Shown: positions 50,251-59,052 of the stretch, one piece after another
How the letters are laid out: the number at the start of each line of letters is the position of its first letter
Numbering within the stretch: the first letter of the stretch is position 1
Source: Streptomyces rhizosphaerihabitans
GTDB taxonomy: Bacteria > Actinomycetota > Actinomycetes > Streptomycetales > Streptomycetaceae
Assembly: GCF_025399795.1 (NCBI RefSeq)
Contig: NZ_JAODTZ010000046.1
Span: forward strand, 25,604-89,603
Direction: 5' to 3'
Length of the DNA stretch: 64,000 nt
The notes under the pieces: generated by a model
The model's database searches: none
The model's input: only the letters and a program-made list of their open reading frames with translations
What the model was told of the DNA's origin: nothing
Program-made: the position numbers and the translations under genes

Positions 50251-51681
50251 TCAGGGGTCGAGCAGCGCGTGGGCGGCCAGGGCCAGGGACAGCTCCACGA
50301 CGTCCGCGGGCCGGGTCAGGGAGCGGCCGGTGAGCTGTTCGCAGCGTCGCAGCCGGTTCAGGACCGTGTTGCGGTGGCAGTAGAGGCGGCCGGCGGCCCG
50401 CTGGGCGGAACCGTCGCAGGCGAGCCAGGCCGTCAGCGTGTCCAGCATGACGTCCCGGTCGGACAGGTCCAGCCGCAGCAGCGGCCCGAGAACCCGCTCG
50501 GAGAGTGCCGCGCCGAGGACCGGCGAGGAGACGACGAGTGCGGCGGGCAGATGCTCCTCCAGTACGACGGTTCCGCCGGAGCGCGGGCAGGCCCGTAGTG
50601 CCGTGTCGGCCAGACGACGGGCGTCGCCGATCGCCGCGAGACCGTCCACCACCGGACTCACACCGACCCGGGCCACCGGTGGGGCGGTCAGCCGACGGGC
50701 GATCTCCCCGGCGTCCACGTCGGGCCCGTGCGTCCGGGGGCGCTCCCCGCCGCGGCCGTCTCCGCCGCCTGTGCCCCTCTCGGCCGCCGGGCCGGGCGTC
50801 GGCTCGGGCTCGGCGTCGGCCTCGGCGTCGAGGAGGCCGATCTCGTGGCCGTGGCCGGGCGGGCCCCCGCCGTAGGGGTGGTCGCCGAGCAGGACGATGC
50901 CGTAGCTCTCCTCGCTGTCCCGGTCGCGGTCGCGGTACCAGAGGACCCGCAGACCGGAAATTCGCACCTGACCCCGTACGTCCGCGAACGCCCGGCCGAC
51001 GGGCAGGCGGGCCAGCACCACCGCGTACCGGCCCTGTTCGGGAAGCCCCAGGGCGGCGGCTGCGGCCGGCAGATCGGCGATCCGGGCGGTGCCGTCGAGG
51101 AGCGCGGCCGTCATCAGCCGCAGCCGGTTCTCACGGCGCCACATCAGCTCGCGCTCCGTCTGGCGGTAGGCGTCGGCGACGACGGCGCAGTGGTCGTCGA
51201 CGAAGTTCCAGACGTCGGCGGCCACATGGACGAGCAGCCGGGCGTCGGCGGGGTGGCGGCGGGTCGTCTCGTCGACGAGCTCCTGCCAGATCATGCCGCC
51301 GCCCAGCCGGAAGGCGCGCAGCAGGGCGTCCAGCGGGAGGCCGCGTTCGGCGCGGGCCCTGCCGATGGCCCAGGAGCAGCGGTGCGCGGCCTCGCGCAGT
51401 TCACCGGGCCGGATCAGGGATCCGACGTTGAGCCGCAGCGAGCGCCGCACCTCGTCGCGCACGCTCTCCGCATCGGCCTCCATGGCCGTGCGGTACGCGG
51501 GTTCGCGCTCCTTCAGGAGGTCCATCAGGCGTTCGGTGAGTTCGGGCAGCCCCGCCATCAGCGCCCGGGCGGCGCGGTGCAGTACCGAGAGGGCCTCCGC
51601 GTCGACGGCCGGGCGCGCGGCCGGTACCGGGGGCCGCGGTCCGGGCTGGGACCGGACGTGGGCGGGTACGAGGTGCTGCAT
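50251..51681 (-). CDS. PucR/CdaR-family transcriptional regulator
   Basis: 476 residues from ATG 51681, with GGAGGA 5 nt upstream. The N-terminal helical sensor region includes a RsbRD-like stretch (about 25-180). A GGDEF-like CdaR middle domain is interrupted by a Gly/Glu/Pro-rich insert (about 285-330). The C-terminal PucR helix-turn-helix has CDGSAQRAAGRLYCHRNTVLNRLRRCEQLTGRSL. Such regulators often control catabolism or differentiation genes. No partner operon is adjacent; target unknown. Confidence 0.88.
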   Translation of the reverse strand: MQHLVPAHVRSQPGPRPPVPAARPAVDAEALSVLHRAARALMAGLPELTERLMDLLKEREPAYRTAMEADAESVRDEVRRSLRLNVGSLIRPGELREAAHRCSWAIGRARAERGLPLDALLRAFRLGGGMIWQELVDETTRRHPADARLLVHVAADVWNFVDDHCAVVADAYRQTERELMWRRENRLRLMTAALLDGTARIADLPAAAAALGLPEQGRYAVVLARLPVGRAFADVRGQVRISGLRVLWYRDRDRDSEESYGIVLLGDHPYGGGPPGHGHEIGLLDAEADAEPEPTPGPAAERGTGGGDGRGGERPRTHGPDVDAGEIARRLTAPPVARVGVSPVVDGLAAIGDARRLADTALRACPRSGGTVVLEEHLPAALVVSSPVLGAALSERVLGPLLRLDLSDRDVMLDTLTAWLACDGSAQRAAGRLYCHRNTVLNRLRRCEQLTGRSLTRPADVVELSLALAAHALLDP

Positions 51682-51794
51682 CGCTGTCCTCCACCGGAGT
51701 CGGCTCGGTCCGGACCGCCCGGTCGGCCGACGCGCGGCACACGGGTGCTCCGGACCTCCTGATCCCGCAGGATGACATACCGCCCGGTCGGTAC

Positions 51795-54761
51795 CTAGGG
51801 GTGTGCGGCGGTCTTCTCGGCCCGGTCCACCAACCGGGAGAGCTCGACGCGGGAGCGGACCCCCAGGGCGGCGAAGACATTGCGCAGGTGGTGGTCCACG
51901 GTGCGAGGGCTCACGGACAGGCGCAGCGCCACTTCGCGGTTGGTGGCCCCCTCCGCCACACAGCGGGCGATCCGCAGCTGCTGGGGTGTCAGAAGCGTGA
52001 GCTGACCGGCCGGTTCACCCGGTCCGGCGTCTCCGGTGGCCCGCAGTTCGGCCCTCGCCTGCGTGGCCCAGCCGAGCGCCCCGCCCCGCTCGAAGGACAC
52101 CAGCGCGTCCCGCAGCCTGCCGCGGGCCTCGCCCGGTCTGCGCCGGCGCCGCAGCCAGGCGCCGTAGAGGAGTTGGGTGCGTCCGCGTTCGAAGTCCCCG
52201 GCCACCTCGTCGTGTCGGTCGAGCGCGGTGGTGAACAGCGCTTCGCATTCCTCGGGGCCGCTCAACAGCGCGCGGCAACGGGCCAGTTGGGCCGGGGCCT
52301 GGGGATCGGCGCCCTGCGCGGCCCAATGGGCGAACTCGGCCACCGCGGACCGGGCGGCCTCCGTCTGTCCGGTGCGGGCCGCCGCTTCCACGAAGCAGGG
52401 GACGGCGAGCATCCGTACCGCGAAGTGACCGCGGCGCGGGCCGGCTCCGACCAGGGGGCCGAGCCGCGCGGCCGCCTCGGGGAGCCGGCCGCGGGCCAGG
52501 TCGACACGGGCCCGAGCCCACTGGGACAACGTGGCCGCCTGGACGAGGCCGTGGGGCGCGGCGACGCGTTCGGCGGCGTCGGCGTGCTCCGCGACGGCCT
52601 CGCACGAGCCCTCGACCGACGCCACCAGCGCGAGGATCGCGTGGTGGTGTGCCGCGAGGTTGTCCTGCCCGGCACCGAGGGCCGTACGCAGGCCGTCCTC
52701 GGCGTGGGCACGGGCGCGGGCATGGCGGCCGGCGCGCAGTTCTCCGTAGGCCAGCCGTTCCAGCGCCTGGGCGACCAGGATGTACGGGCCCCGGGCTCTG
52801 GCGGCGGCGAGCGCACGGGAGTTGGCGCGGCAGGCGGCGGTGAGGTCACCGACGACGAGGGCGGCACCCCCGGCCCGCAGCAGGGCTTCCGGGCCGTCGA
52901 GGACTCCGGCCTCCCCCGCTCCGGACACCACCTCCCGCAACGGCTGCCGTCCGGTGTCCAGGCGCCCGTGCAGCATGGCGGACATCCCCGCCCGGTACGC
53001 CGCGAGCCGTCGGTCGGGTTCCGACCGCGCCGGGGGATGGTCCGGCCCCGGTTGGATGTGGTCCGGCCCCGCCTGGATGCGGCCTGGTCGCACCGGAGTG
53101 ATTTCCAGCTGCGCCGGGGGGTGGTCCGGCCGCACCGGGATACGGCCCCGCTGCGCAGGGGTACCGTCCGACCCCGCCGGAGTGATTTCCGGCCGCGCCG
53201 GGATGTCGTCCCGCCGCACCGGAATGTGGTCCGGCCGCACCGGAGTGTCATCCAGCCGCACCGGAGTATGGTCAGGCCGCACCAGGATGCGGCCCCGCTG
53301 CGCAGGGGTACCGTCCGGCCCCGCCGGAGTGTTTTCCGGCCGCGCCTGGATGTCGTCCCGCCGCACCGGGGTGTGGTCCGGCCGCACCGGGGTGTGGTCC
53401 AGGGCTTCCACGCACGCCGCCGCGTCACCCATCGCCCAGGATGCCTCGACGGCGGCGAGCCGGGCGGCCAGGGCGCGGTGCGGATCGACGGGAGCCAGTA
53501 ACTCGGCGGCCAGCAGCAGCGCTTCGCGGGCGTCGGCGACCGGGCCGTTCTGGAGGGCGAGCTGCCCGCTCACCAGTTGGGCCGCGCCGCGCACGGCGCC
53601 GTGCGGACCCTCGTACCCGGCCGACGCGAGCAACTCCCGCGCCCGGTGCGGCAGTCCCGCCAGCCGGGCCTGATCGGCGGCGTTGATCAGGCGGACGGCA
53701 CGCGGACCCTCACCGGCGGCGAGTTCGGCCGACCGCGCCCAGGCCGCCGAGCGCTCCGCGTGTGTCGGTCCGCCGTCCGGCAGCGCGGCCGCGGTGGCGA
53801 GCGCGTCGCCGAGGCCGGGTGCGGGAGCGGTGGCCGCCGAGGCCCGGTGGAAGAGAACGGGCAGCGCGCGCGGGCCCCCGGTGTGGGCATCGGCCAGCAG
53901 ACGGTGCGCCGCGCGCCGACGGGCGGGCGGGACGGTGGCGTATACGGTGCCGGCCAGGCATGGATCGACGAGGCGGATGCGGCCTCCGGCGAGCTGGAGG
54001 AGTCCCGCGGCTTCAGCGGCGTCGAGGGCACCCGCGTCGAGTCCCCCCGCCCCGGCCGCCCCGAGAATCACCACCGCATCCGCCCCGGCCGCCCTCACGT
54101 CCCGCTCCCGCTCGGCCGCCAGCAACAGCAACAGACCCTCCGGAGCTCCGCGCAAGTCCCCCGAACCCGAGCCCGCGACGCCGTCCACACCGGGCGGCGG
54201 ACCGGGCCTGGGCCCTTCCCCGAACCCCGACGCCGGGTTGCCGGTCGGATGCGTCGCATCGGTCGGAAGAGCCGGGCCACTCGCCTCGCTCGCGCCGGTC
54301 GGGTAAGCCGGATCGGTCGCCTCGGATGCCCCGGTCACGCCGGTCACGCCGGTCACGCCGGTCACCTTGGTCACGCCGGCTGCCCCGGTCGCTTCGCTCG
54401 CGCCGGTCGCCTCGACCGCGCCGACCGCGCCGGCGTCGTATACCGCGGGGGCATCGGCGCGTACGGCGGTCGTACGGCCGCGACCCGCCCGATGCTCCGG
54501 ATGCCCCGGCCACCGGCGCCGGTTCCCGCCGCCGCGAACGGCGGCGCGGAGGACTGTCGTCAGGCCCGGCACGGTGGGCGGCGGCGCCGTGGAACCCGGT
54601 GCCGAGAGGGGTTCCGGCTCATGCCCGGGGGCGAGCGGCCGACCGGGGCCGCGGCTCTGGACCGGGTCGTTCGACGCACCCCGGGCGGGCGGCGGTAAGG
54701 AGCTCCGGCCGGCTGCCCGGAGGGGACTTCGCGCGGTCGCGTTTCCGGTCACGACCGTCAC
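51795..54761 (-). CDS. large LuxR-family regulator lacking an ATPase core
   Basis: 988 residues from GTG 54761 (GGAAG 5 nt upstream); the frame extends to 54989 but that part is not protein-like. The C-terminus is a LuxR helix-turn-helix (LTPQQLRIARCVAEGATNREVALRLSVSPRTVDHHLRNVFAALGV). The centre is TPR-like helical repeats. Before them lies a winged-helix remnant of a LAL-type ATPase (ALDAAEAAGLLQLAGGRIRLVDP, PPARRRAAHRLLADAH). No Walker A or B motif is present; residues 1-270 are low complexity with VTG repeats. An 18-unit heptad array (53016-53393) interrupts the helical region. Signal and targets unknown. Confidence 0.82.
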   Translation of the reverse strand: MTVVTGNATARSPLRAAGRSSLPPPARGASNDPVQSRGPGRPLAPGHEPEPLSAPGSTAPPPTVPGLTTVLRAAVRGGGNRRRWPGHPEHRAGRGRTTAVRADAPAVYDAGAVGAVEATGASEATGAAGVTKVTGVTGVTGVTGASEATDPAYPTGASEASGPALPTDATHPTGNPASGFGEGPRPGPPPGVDGVAGSGSGDLRGAPEGLLLLLAAERERDVRAAGADAVVILGAAGAGGLDAGALDAAEAAGLLQLAGGRIRLVDPCLAGTVYATVPPARRRAAHRLLADAHTGGPRALPVLFHRASAATAPAPGLGDALATAAALPDGGPTHAERSAAWARSAELAAGEGPRAVRLINAADQARLAGLPHRARELLASAGYEGPHGAVRGAAQLVSGQLALQNGPVADAREALLLAAELLAPVDPHRALAARLAAVEASWAMGDAAACVEALDHTPVRPDHTPVRRDDIQARPENTPAGPDGTPAQRGRILVRPDHTPVRLDDTPVRPDHIPVRRDDIPARPEITPAGSDGTPAQRGRIPVRPDHPPAQLEITPVRPGRIQAGPDHIQPGPDHPPARSEPDRRLAAYRAGMSAMLHGRLDTGRQPLREVVSGAGEAGVLDGPEALLRAGGAALVVGDLTAACRANSRALAAARARGPYILVAQALERLAYGELRAGRHARARAHAEDGLRTALGAGQDNLAAHHHAILALVASVEGSCEAVAEHADAAERVAAPHGLVQAATLSQWARARVDLARGRLPEAAARLGPLVGAGPRRGHFAVRMLAVPCFVEAAARTGQTEAARSAVAEFAHWAAQGADPQAPAQLARCRALLSGPEECEALFTTALDRHDEVAGDFERGRTQLLYGAWLRRRRRPGEARGRLRDALVSFERGGALGWATQARAELRATGDAGPGEPAGQLTLLTPQQLRIARCVAEGATNREVALRLSVSPRTVDHHLRNVFAALGVRSRVELSRLVDRAEKTAAHP
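53016..53393 (-). repeat. coding minisatellite: 18 x 21 bp (7-residue units)
   Basis: In frame with the LuxR gene, units read TPVRPDH, TPVRRDD, IQARPEN, TPAGPDG, TPAQRGR and variants, without loss of frame for 378 bp. Seven units (49 residues, 147 bp) are duplicated as a higher-order block with few changes, so array growth appears recent. Confidence 0.88.
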
Positions 54762-55019
54762 GTTACTTCCGCGTAAACGAAGGCGGAAGTCCCGCGTTCG
54801 CTTGTCCCCGCAGGCCCGTAAACCCCCTCTGACCTGGGTGGACAAGGCTCTTACGGGGACGGCGGCTGGGCGTGCTCCCAGGCCCGGAGGGCAAGGCTTG
54901 TGCGCCCGCACAAGTACCGCGCACATGCCGCGCCGCGGTTCCCCGGACCCGTGCGCGCGTGACGGCCACCGGAAGCCGGCGGCCGTCACGTGCGCACGGG
55001 GCGGACCGTGCGGGGCGGA

Positions 55020-55997
55020 TCAGGAGGTGTGCGGGCAGTTGCCCCGGTACTCGGCGATCGCCGAAGAGGGCTGCGGCAGCGGGCAGAGGAACTGCTCGTA
55101 GCGGGTGTCATTGTCGATGAACCGCTTCAGCCACGAAATGCTGTACTTCGCGATCGTCGTGTTCGAGCTGTTGGGCGTGAAGTGGGTGGCGCCCCTGAGT
55201 TCCAGGTACGCCTTGTCGAGCGTGCTCGGCAGACTCTGGTAGAAGGGCTCGGAGTGCGTGGCGACCGGTGCGATCGTGTCGCCGTCGGCGCCCACGATCA
55301 GGGTCGGCGTCTTGATCTCCGGCCAGGTGGTGTCCAGGTTCCAGCCGGTGAGCGGAATCGCCGCCTGGAGCGAGGGGCGGCTCTTCGCGGCCTCCAGCGT
55401 GCCGCCACCGCCCATCGAGTGGCCCATGACACCGAGCCGACTGCTGTCGATCCTGGCCCGCACGGAACTGCTCTGGGTCAGGTAGTCGAGCGCGGCCAGC
55501 AACTGCCGGCCGCGGCTGTCGGGCTGGTCGAGGGTGGTCAGGGTGTCGATGGTGAACACCACGAAGCCCTGGGAGGCGAGCCGGGGACCGAGCCAGGCGA
55601 TGGACGACTGGTAGGCGGTGTACCCGGGTGCGATGGCGACCGCGCCGAAGGTGCCGTCGGCGGTCGAGGTCGGGTAGTAGACGGTTCCGCCGCCGAAGCC
55701 GCTCACGGACAGCGCGGAGACGGTGGTCCGGGAGACGGCGTAGGACCCGGTGGCCGCCTCGATGCTGGCGTTCGTGGGGGCGGGGCCGCGCTCGTACGGG
55801 TTCGTGGCGGCCTGCGCCGAGACGGACGGTGCTCCGATGGCCTGCGCCCCGGTGGCCTGCGCGGCGACGAGGCCGCCCGCGGCCAGGAGCACCGCGAGGC
55901 CGGCCCGCACCAGCCGGTTCGTGAGCCGGTTCGGGCGGCGGGGGGACGGGTCGGGGCCGACGGGTGCGGCGGGGAGTGCGCGGTTCGGGTGCTGCAC
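55020..55997 (-). CDS. secreted cutinase/PET-hydrolase-like esterase
   Basis: 325 residues from GTG 55997. A long signal region (about 1-63, hydrophobic RAGLAVLLAAGGLVAAQA) precedes mature ATNPYERGPAPTNASIEA, as in Thermobifida cutinases. Alpha/beta hydrolase triad: S194 in GHSMGGGG, D240 in GADGDTIAP and H272 in GATHFTPN. Oxyanion-hole Y126/M195 and W219 (LTGWNLD) match the aromatic-polyester-binding positions of TfCut2. C305 and C321 can form the C-terminal disulfide. Likely substrates are cutin-like polyesters; action on PET is plausible but unproven. Monocistronic. Confidence 0.92.
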   Translation of the reverse strand: MQHPNRALPAAPVGPDPSPRRPNRLTNRLVRAGLAVLLAAGGLVAAQATGAQAIGAPSVSAQAATNPYERGPAPTNASIEAATGSYAVSRTTVSALSVSGFGGGTVYYPTSTADGTFGAVAIAPGYTAYQSSIAWLGPRLASQGFVVFTIDTLTTLDQPDSRGRQLLAALDYLTQSSSVRARIDSSRLGVMGHSMGGGGTLEAAKSRPSLQAAIPLTGWNLDTTWPEIKTPTLIVGADGDTIAPVATHSEPFYQSLPSTLDKAYLELRGATHFTPNSSNTTIAKYSISWLKRFIDNDTRYEQFLCPLPQPSSAIAEYRGNCPHTS

Positions 55998-56332
55998 GGT
56001 GGGTGCATCCTCTCGGTGAGGGAGGACGGACCCGCGCCGCGGTCGAAGCGCCGCCCTGGCATGGGTGTTGAAGGCGCACGCCGCGAAACGGCGGGGGTCC
56101 GTCTCGGTGGTTGCGGTGGCAACTGTCCGCCCCGGACCCGGCCCGTACATCGGCAGAATCACCGGTCTTGGGCCACCGCGCGCCGTCGTCCCTGTCGCCC
56201 CGCACCGAACCCGCGCGCAAAAGTCCGACGGCGGACGCCCCTTCGCCACGGACACGGCTCCTCCACGGAACACGGCCCGCACCCGGCAGCGGAAGCTGCC
56301 ACGTGCGGGCCGTGAACGGTGGTGCGGGATCG
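55998..56332. other. esterase promoter region and his-operon 3' end
   Basis: 335 bp without a gene. It contains the esterase promoter side (an ATG-starting alternative frame at 56011 is not family-like) and the his-operon terminator at 56272-56313. Nothing else was recognised. Confidence 0.5.
56272..56313 (-). terminator. terminator of the his operon
   Basis: Outer stem ACGGCCCGCAC/GTGCGGGCCGT (11 bp) encloses an inner GGCAGC-GGAA-GCTGCC hairpin. It begins 20 bp after the hisF stop. Confidence 0.85.
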
Positions 56333-57088
56333 TCAGCGGACGGGATGCCCCGCCTCTCGCAGGGTCTCCTTGACCTCGCCGATCCGCAGGTCACCGAAGT
56401 GGAAGACGGACGCGGCCAGCACCGCGTCGGCGCCCGCCTCGATGGCCGGCGGGAAGTGGCCGAGCCGGCCCGCACCGCCGCTGGCGATCAGCGGAACGGT
56501 GACGTGCTTGCGTACGGCCTCGATCATCTCGATGTCGTAGCCGTCCTTCGTGCCGTCCGCGTCCATCGAGTTGAGCAGGATCTCGCCCGCGCCCAGCTCG
56601 GCGGCCCGGTGGGCCCACTCGACGGCGTCGATGCCGGTGCCCTTGCGGCCGCCGTGGGTGGTCACCTCGAAGGAACCGCCCTCGGTCCTGCGCGCGTCCA
56701 CCGACAGCACGAGCACCTGCCGCCCGAACCGCTCCGCGATCTCCCGGATGAGGTCGGGCCGGGCGATGGCGGCCGTGTTGACGCCGACCTTGTCGGCGCC
56801 GGCCCGCAGCAGCTTGTCGACGTCCTCGGCGGTGCGGACACCGCCGCCGACCGTCAGCGGGATGAAGACCTGCTCGGCCGTGCGACGCACCACGTCGTAC
56901 GTGGTCTCACGGTTGCCCGAGGACGCGGTGATGTCCAGGAACGTGAGCTCGTCGGCGCCCTCGGCGTCGTACACCTTGGCCATCTCGACGGGGTCGCCCG
57001 CGTCCCGCAGGTTCTGGAAGTTGACGCCCTTGACGACCCGGCCGTTGTCCACGTCCAGGCAGGGAATCACTCGGACCGCCAGGGTCAT
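56333..57088 (-). CDS. hisF: imidazole glycerol phosphate synthase cyclase subunit
   Basis: 251 residues from ATG 57088. TIM barrel with catalytic D12 (IPCLDVDNGRVVKG) and D131 (LVLSVDARR), phosphate loops GGGVRTAEDV and SGGAGRLGHF. With HisH it forms IGP and AICAR. The ATG overlaps the stop of the ridA-like gene (ATGA). Last gene of the his operon. Confidence 0.97.
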   Translation of the reverse strand: MTLAVRVIPCLDVDNGRVVKGVNFQNLRDAGDPVEMAKVYDAEGADELTFLDITASSGNRETTYDVVRRTAEQVFIPLTVGGGVRTAEDVDKLLRAGADKVGVNTAAIARPDLIREIAERFGRQVLVLSVDARRTEGGSFEVTTHGGRKGTGIDAVEWAHRAAELGAGEILLNSMDADGTKDGYDIEMIEAVRKHVTVPLIASGGAGRLGHFPPAIEAGADAVLAASVFHFGDLRIGEVKETLREAGHPVR

Positions 57089-57531
57089 GACTGCGCTTCT
57101 CCCTGCTCCGTGCGGCCTTCGCCGGACTGTTCCGTGTGGTTCTCGCTCGCGCGGAACGCCTCCACCTCGACCTCGACCACCAGACGCGAGTCCACCAGAC
57201 CCGCGACAATGATCATGGTTGCGGCGGGGCGGAGTGCGTCGAACAGCAGCTTGTGGGCGCGACCGACGGCCTCCACGTCCCGGGCATGGGTGATGTACAT
57301 ACGCGTACGGACGACGTCGTCGCGGCCGAGGCCGAGCTGCTCCAGCGCCGCGAACGCGGCGCCGAAGGAGTTGAGCGCCTGCTCGTACGGGTCGCCCTCG
57401 GCGATCTGGCCGTCGATCACGGAGGTGCAGCCGGACACCAGCACCAGGCCGTTCGGCAGTTCCACCGCGCGGGAGTACCCGAAGGTGTCCTCCCAGGGCG
57501 CGCCGGTCGCAACGCGTCGTACGGCGCTCAC
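57085..57531 (-). CDS. RidA-family protein in his operon
   Basis: 148 residues from GTG 57531. RidA/YjgF fold with FGYSRAVELPNGLVLVSGCTS, DPYEQALNSFGAAFAALEQLGL, VVRTRMYITHARDVEAVG and the C-terminal VEVEVEAFRA. RidA proteins hydrolyse reactive enamine/imine intermediates, but the usual RidA Arg context is not fully typical here. It sits between priA and hisF with 4-bp overlaps on both sides, so its level is tied to histidine synthesis. Confidence 0.9.
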   Translation of the reverse strand: MSAVRRVATGAPWEDTFGYSRAVELPNGLVLVSGCTSVIDGQIAEGDPYEQALNSFGAAFAALEQLGLGRDDVVRTRMYITHARDVEAVGRAHKLLFDALRPAATMIIVAGLVDSRLVVEVEVEAFRASENHTEQSGEGRTEQGEAQS

Positions 57532-58253
57532 CGGGCTACCGCCGCCAGGGCCTCTTCGAGGGTGAACGCCTTCGCGTACAGGGCCTTGCCGACGATGGAG
57601 CCCTCGACGCCGAGCGGCACGAGTTCGGCGATGGCGCGCAGGTCGTCCAGCGACGACACCCCGCCGGAGGCGACCACCGGGCGGTCGGTCGCCGCGCACA
57701 CGGTGCGCAGCAGCTCCAGGTTCGGGCCCTGGAGCGTGCCGTCCTTGGCGATGTCCGTCACCACATAGCGGGCGCAGCCCTCGGAGTTGAGGCGCTCCAG
57801 CGTCTCGTAGAGGTCGCCGCCGTCGCGGGTCCAGCCGCGGCCGCGCAGGGTCGTACCGCGGACGTCGAGGCCGACCGCGATCTTGTCGCCGTGCTCGGCG
57901 ATGACCTTGGCGACCCACTCGGGGGTCTCCAGGGCGGCGGTGCCGAGGTTGACGCGGGTGCAGCCGGTCGCGAGGGCGGCCGCCAGGGAGGCGTCGTCGC
58001 GGATGCCGCCGGACAGCTCGACCTTGATGTCCATCGCCCCGGTGACCTCGGCGATCAGGTCCCGGTTGTCGCCGGTGCCGAACGCGGCGTCCAGGTCGAC
58101 GAGGTGCAGCCACTCGGCGCCCGCGCTCTGCCAGGCCAGGGCGGCCTCCAGCGGGGAGCCGTAGGAGGTCTCGGTCCCGGACTCGCCGTGCACGAGACGG
58201 ACGGCCTGGCCGTCGCGGACGTCGACGGCGGGGAGGAGTTCGAGCTTGCTCAC
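57528..58253 (-). CDS. priA: bifunctional HisA/TrpF isomerase
   Basis: 241 residues from GTG 58253. TIM barrel with acid/base D11 (LLPAVDVRDGQAVRL) and D171 (VTDIAKDGTLQGPN), and phosphate loops SGGIRDD and SGGVSSLDD. Actinobacteria lack trpF and use this enzyme for both ProFAR isomerisation (His) and PRA isomerisation (Trp); no trpF is seen in the trp cluster here, which supports that. Overlaps hisH (GTGA) and the ridA-like gene. Confidence 0.95.
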   Translation of the reverse strand: MSKLELLPAVDVRDGQAVRLVHGESGTETSYGSPLEAALAWQSAGAEWLHLVDLDAAFGTGDNRDLIAEVTGAMDIKVELSGGIRDDASLAAALATGCTRVNLGTAALETPEWVAKVIAEHGDKIAVGLDVRGTTLRGRGWTRDGGDLYETLERLNSEGCARYVVTDIAKDGTLQGPNLELLRTVCAATDRPVVASGGVSSLDDLRAIAELVPLGVEGSIVGKALYAKAFTLEEALAAVAR

Positions 58254-58891
58254 AGTGTTCCGATCCAGTTGGTGAGGAGCTGGGCTCCGGCGTCGCCGGA
58301 CTTCTCGGGGTGGAACTGGGTGGCCCACAGGGCGCCGTTCTCGACGGCCGCCACGAAGGGTTCGCCGTGCGCGGACCAGGTCACCAGGGGGGCGCGCAGC
58401 AACGGGTTGCCGACCTCCAGGGACCAGTCGTGGACGGCGTAGGAGTGGACGAAGTAGAAGCGCGCGTCGGCGTCGAGGCCCGCGAAGGCCTGCGAGCCGG
58501 CCGGGGTCTCGACGGTGTTCCAGCCCATGTGGGGCACGATGTCGGCCTGCAGCGGCCCGACCGTGCCCGGCCACTCGTCGAGGCCCTCGGTCTCCACGCC
58601 GTGCTCGATGCCGCGCGAGAAGAGGATCTGCATGCCGACGCAGATGCCCATGACGGGACGGCCGCCGGACAGCCGCCGGCCGATGATCCAGTCGCCGCGC
58701 GCCTCCTTGAGGCCCTTCATGCAGGCGGCGAAGGCGCCGACGCCCGGCACCAGCAGACCGTCCGCGTTCATCGCGGTGTCGAAGTCGCGCGTTATCTCGA
58801 CCTCGGCGCCCGCGCGGGCGAGGGCGCGCTCGGCCGACCGTACGTTTCCGAAGCCGTAGTCGAAGACGACGACCTTTTTGGGTGCGCTCAA
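58250..58891 (-). CDS. hisH: imidazole glycerol phosphate synthase glutaminase subunit
   Basis: 213 residues. Class I glutamine amidotransferase with catalytic C84 (PVMGICVGMQIL), H194 and E196 (ATQFHPEKSGD), and the DYGFGNVRSAERAL N-terminus. TTG 58891 is chosen over GTG 58897: GGAGG is 7 nt upstream of the TTG, the protein then starts MSAPKKVVVF, and TTG overlaps the stop of the preceding small gene as TTGA, continuing the 4-bp overlap chain of this operon. Confidence 0.95.
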   Translation of the reverse strand: MSAPKKVVVFDYGFGNVRSAERALARAGAEVEITRDFDTAMNADGLLVPGVGAFAACMKGLKEARGDWIIGRRLSGGRPVMGICVGMQILFSRGIEHGVETEGLDEWPGTVGPLQADIVPHMGWNTVETPAGSQAFAGLDADARFYFVHSYAVHDWSLEVGNPLLRAPLVTWSAHGEPFVAAVENGALWATQFHPEKSGDAGAQLLTNWIGTL

Positions 58892-59052
58892 CTCCACACC
58901 TCCAGCCTCATGACGCCCGCGACGAGACACATCGCGGCGCCTATCGAGAGCAGTACGACCAGGCTCTTCGGCATGTCCTGCTTGACGAAGGAGTAGATCC
59001 CTCCGAGGAGGAAGAGACCGACAACGATCAGGATGCTCGACAGGCCTGTCAC
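58888..59052 (-). CDS. 54-residue membrane protein between hisB and hisH
   Basis: Starts at GTG 59052 (overlapping the hisB stop) and ends in the TTGA overlap with hisH. Two predicted membrane helices: LSSILIVVGLFLLGGIYSFV and SLVVLLSIGAAMCLVAGVM, joined by KQDMPK. Too short for standard family recognition, but the exact fit in the chain of overlaps and the helix-loop-helix pattern make it a convincing gene. Function unknown. Confidence 0.85.
   Translation of the reverse strand: MTGLSSILIVVGLFLLGGIYSFVKQDMPKSLVVLLSIGAAMCLVAGVMRLEVWS

Noticed and set aside
53016..53393. CRISPR array
   Set aside because: Units are contiguous 21-bp coding repeats without unique spacers and no cas genes are present.
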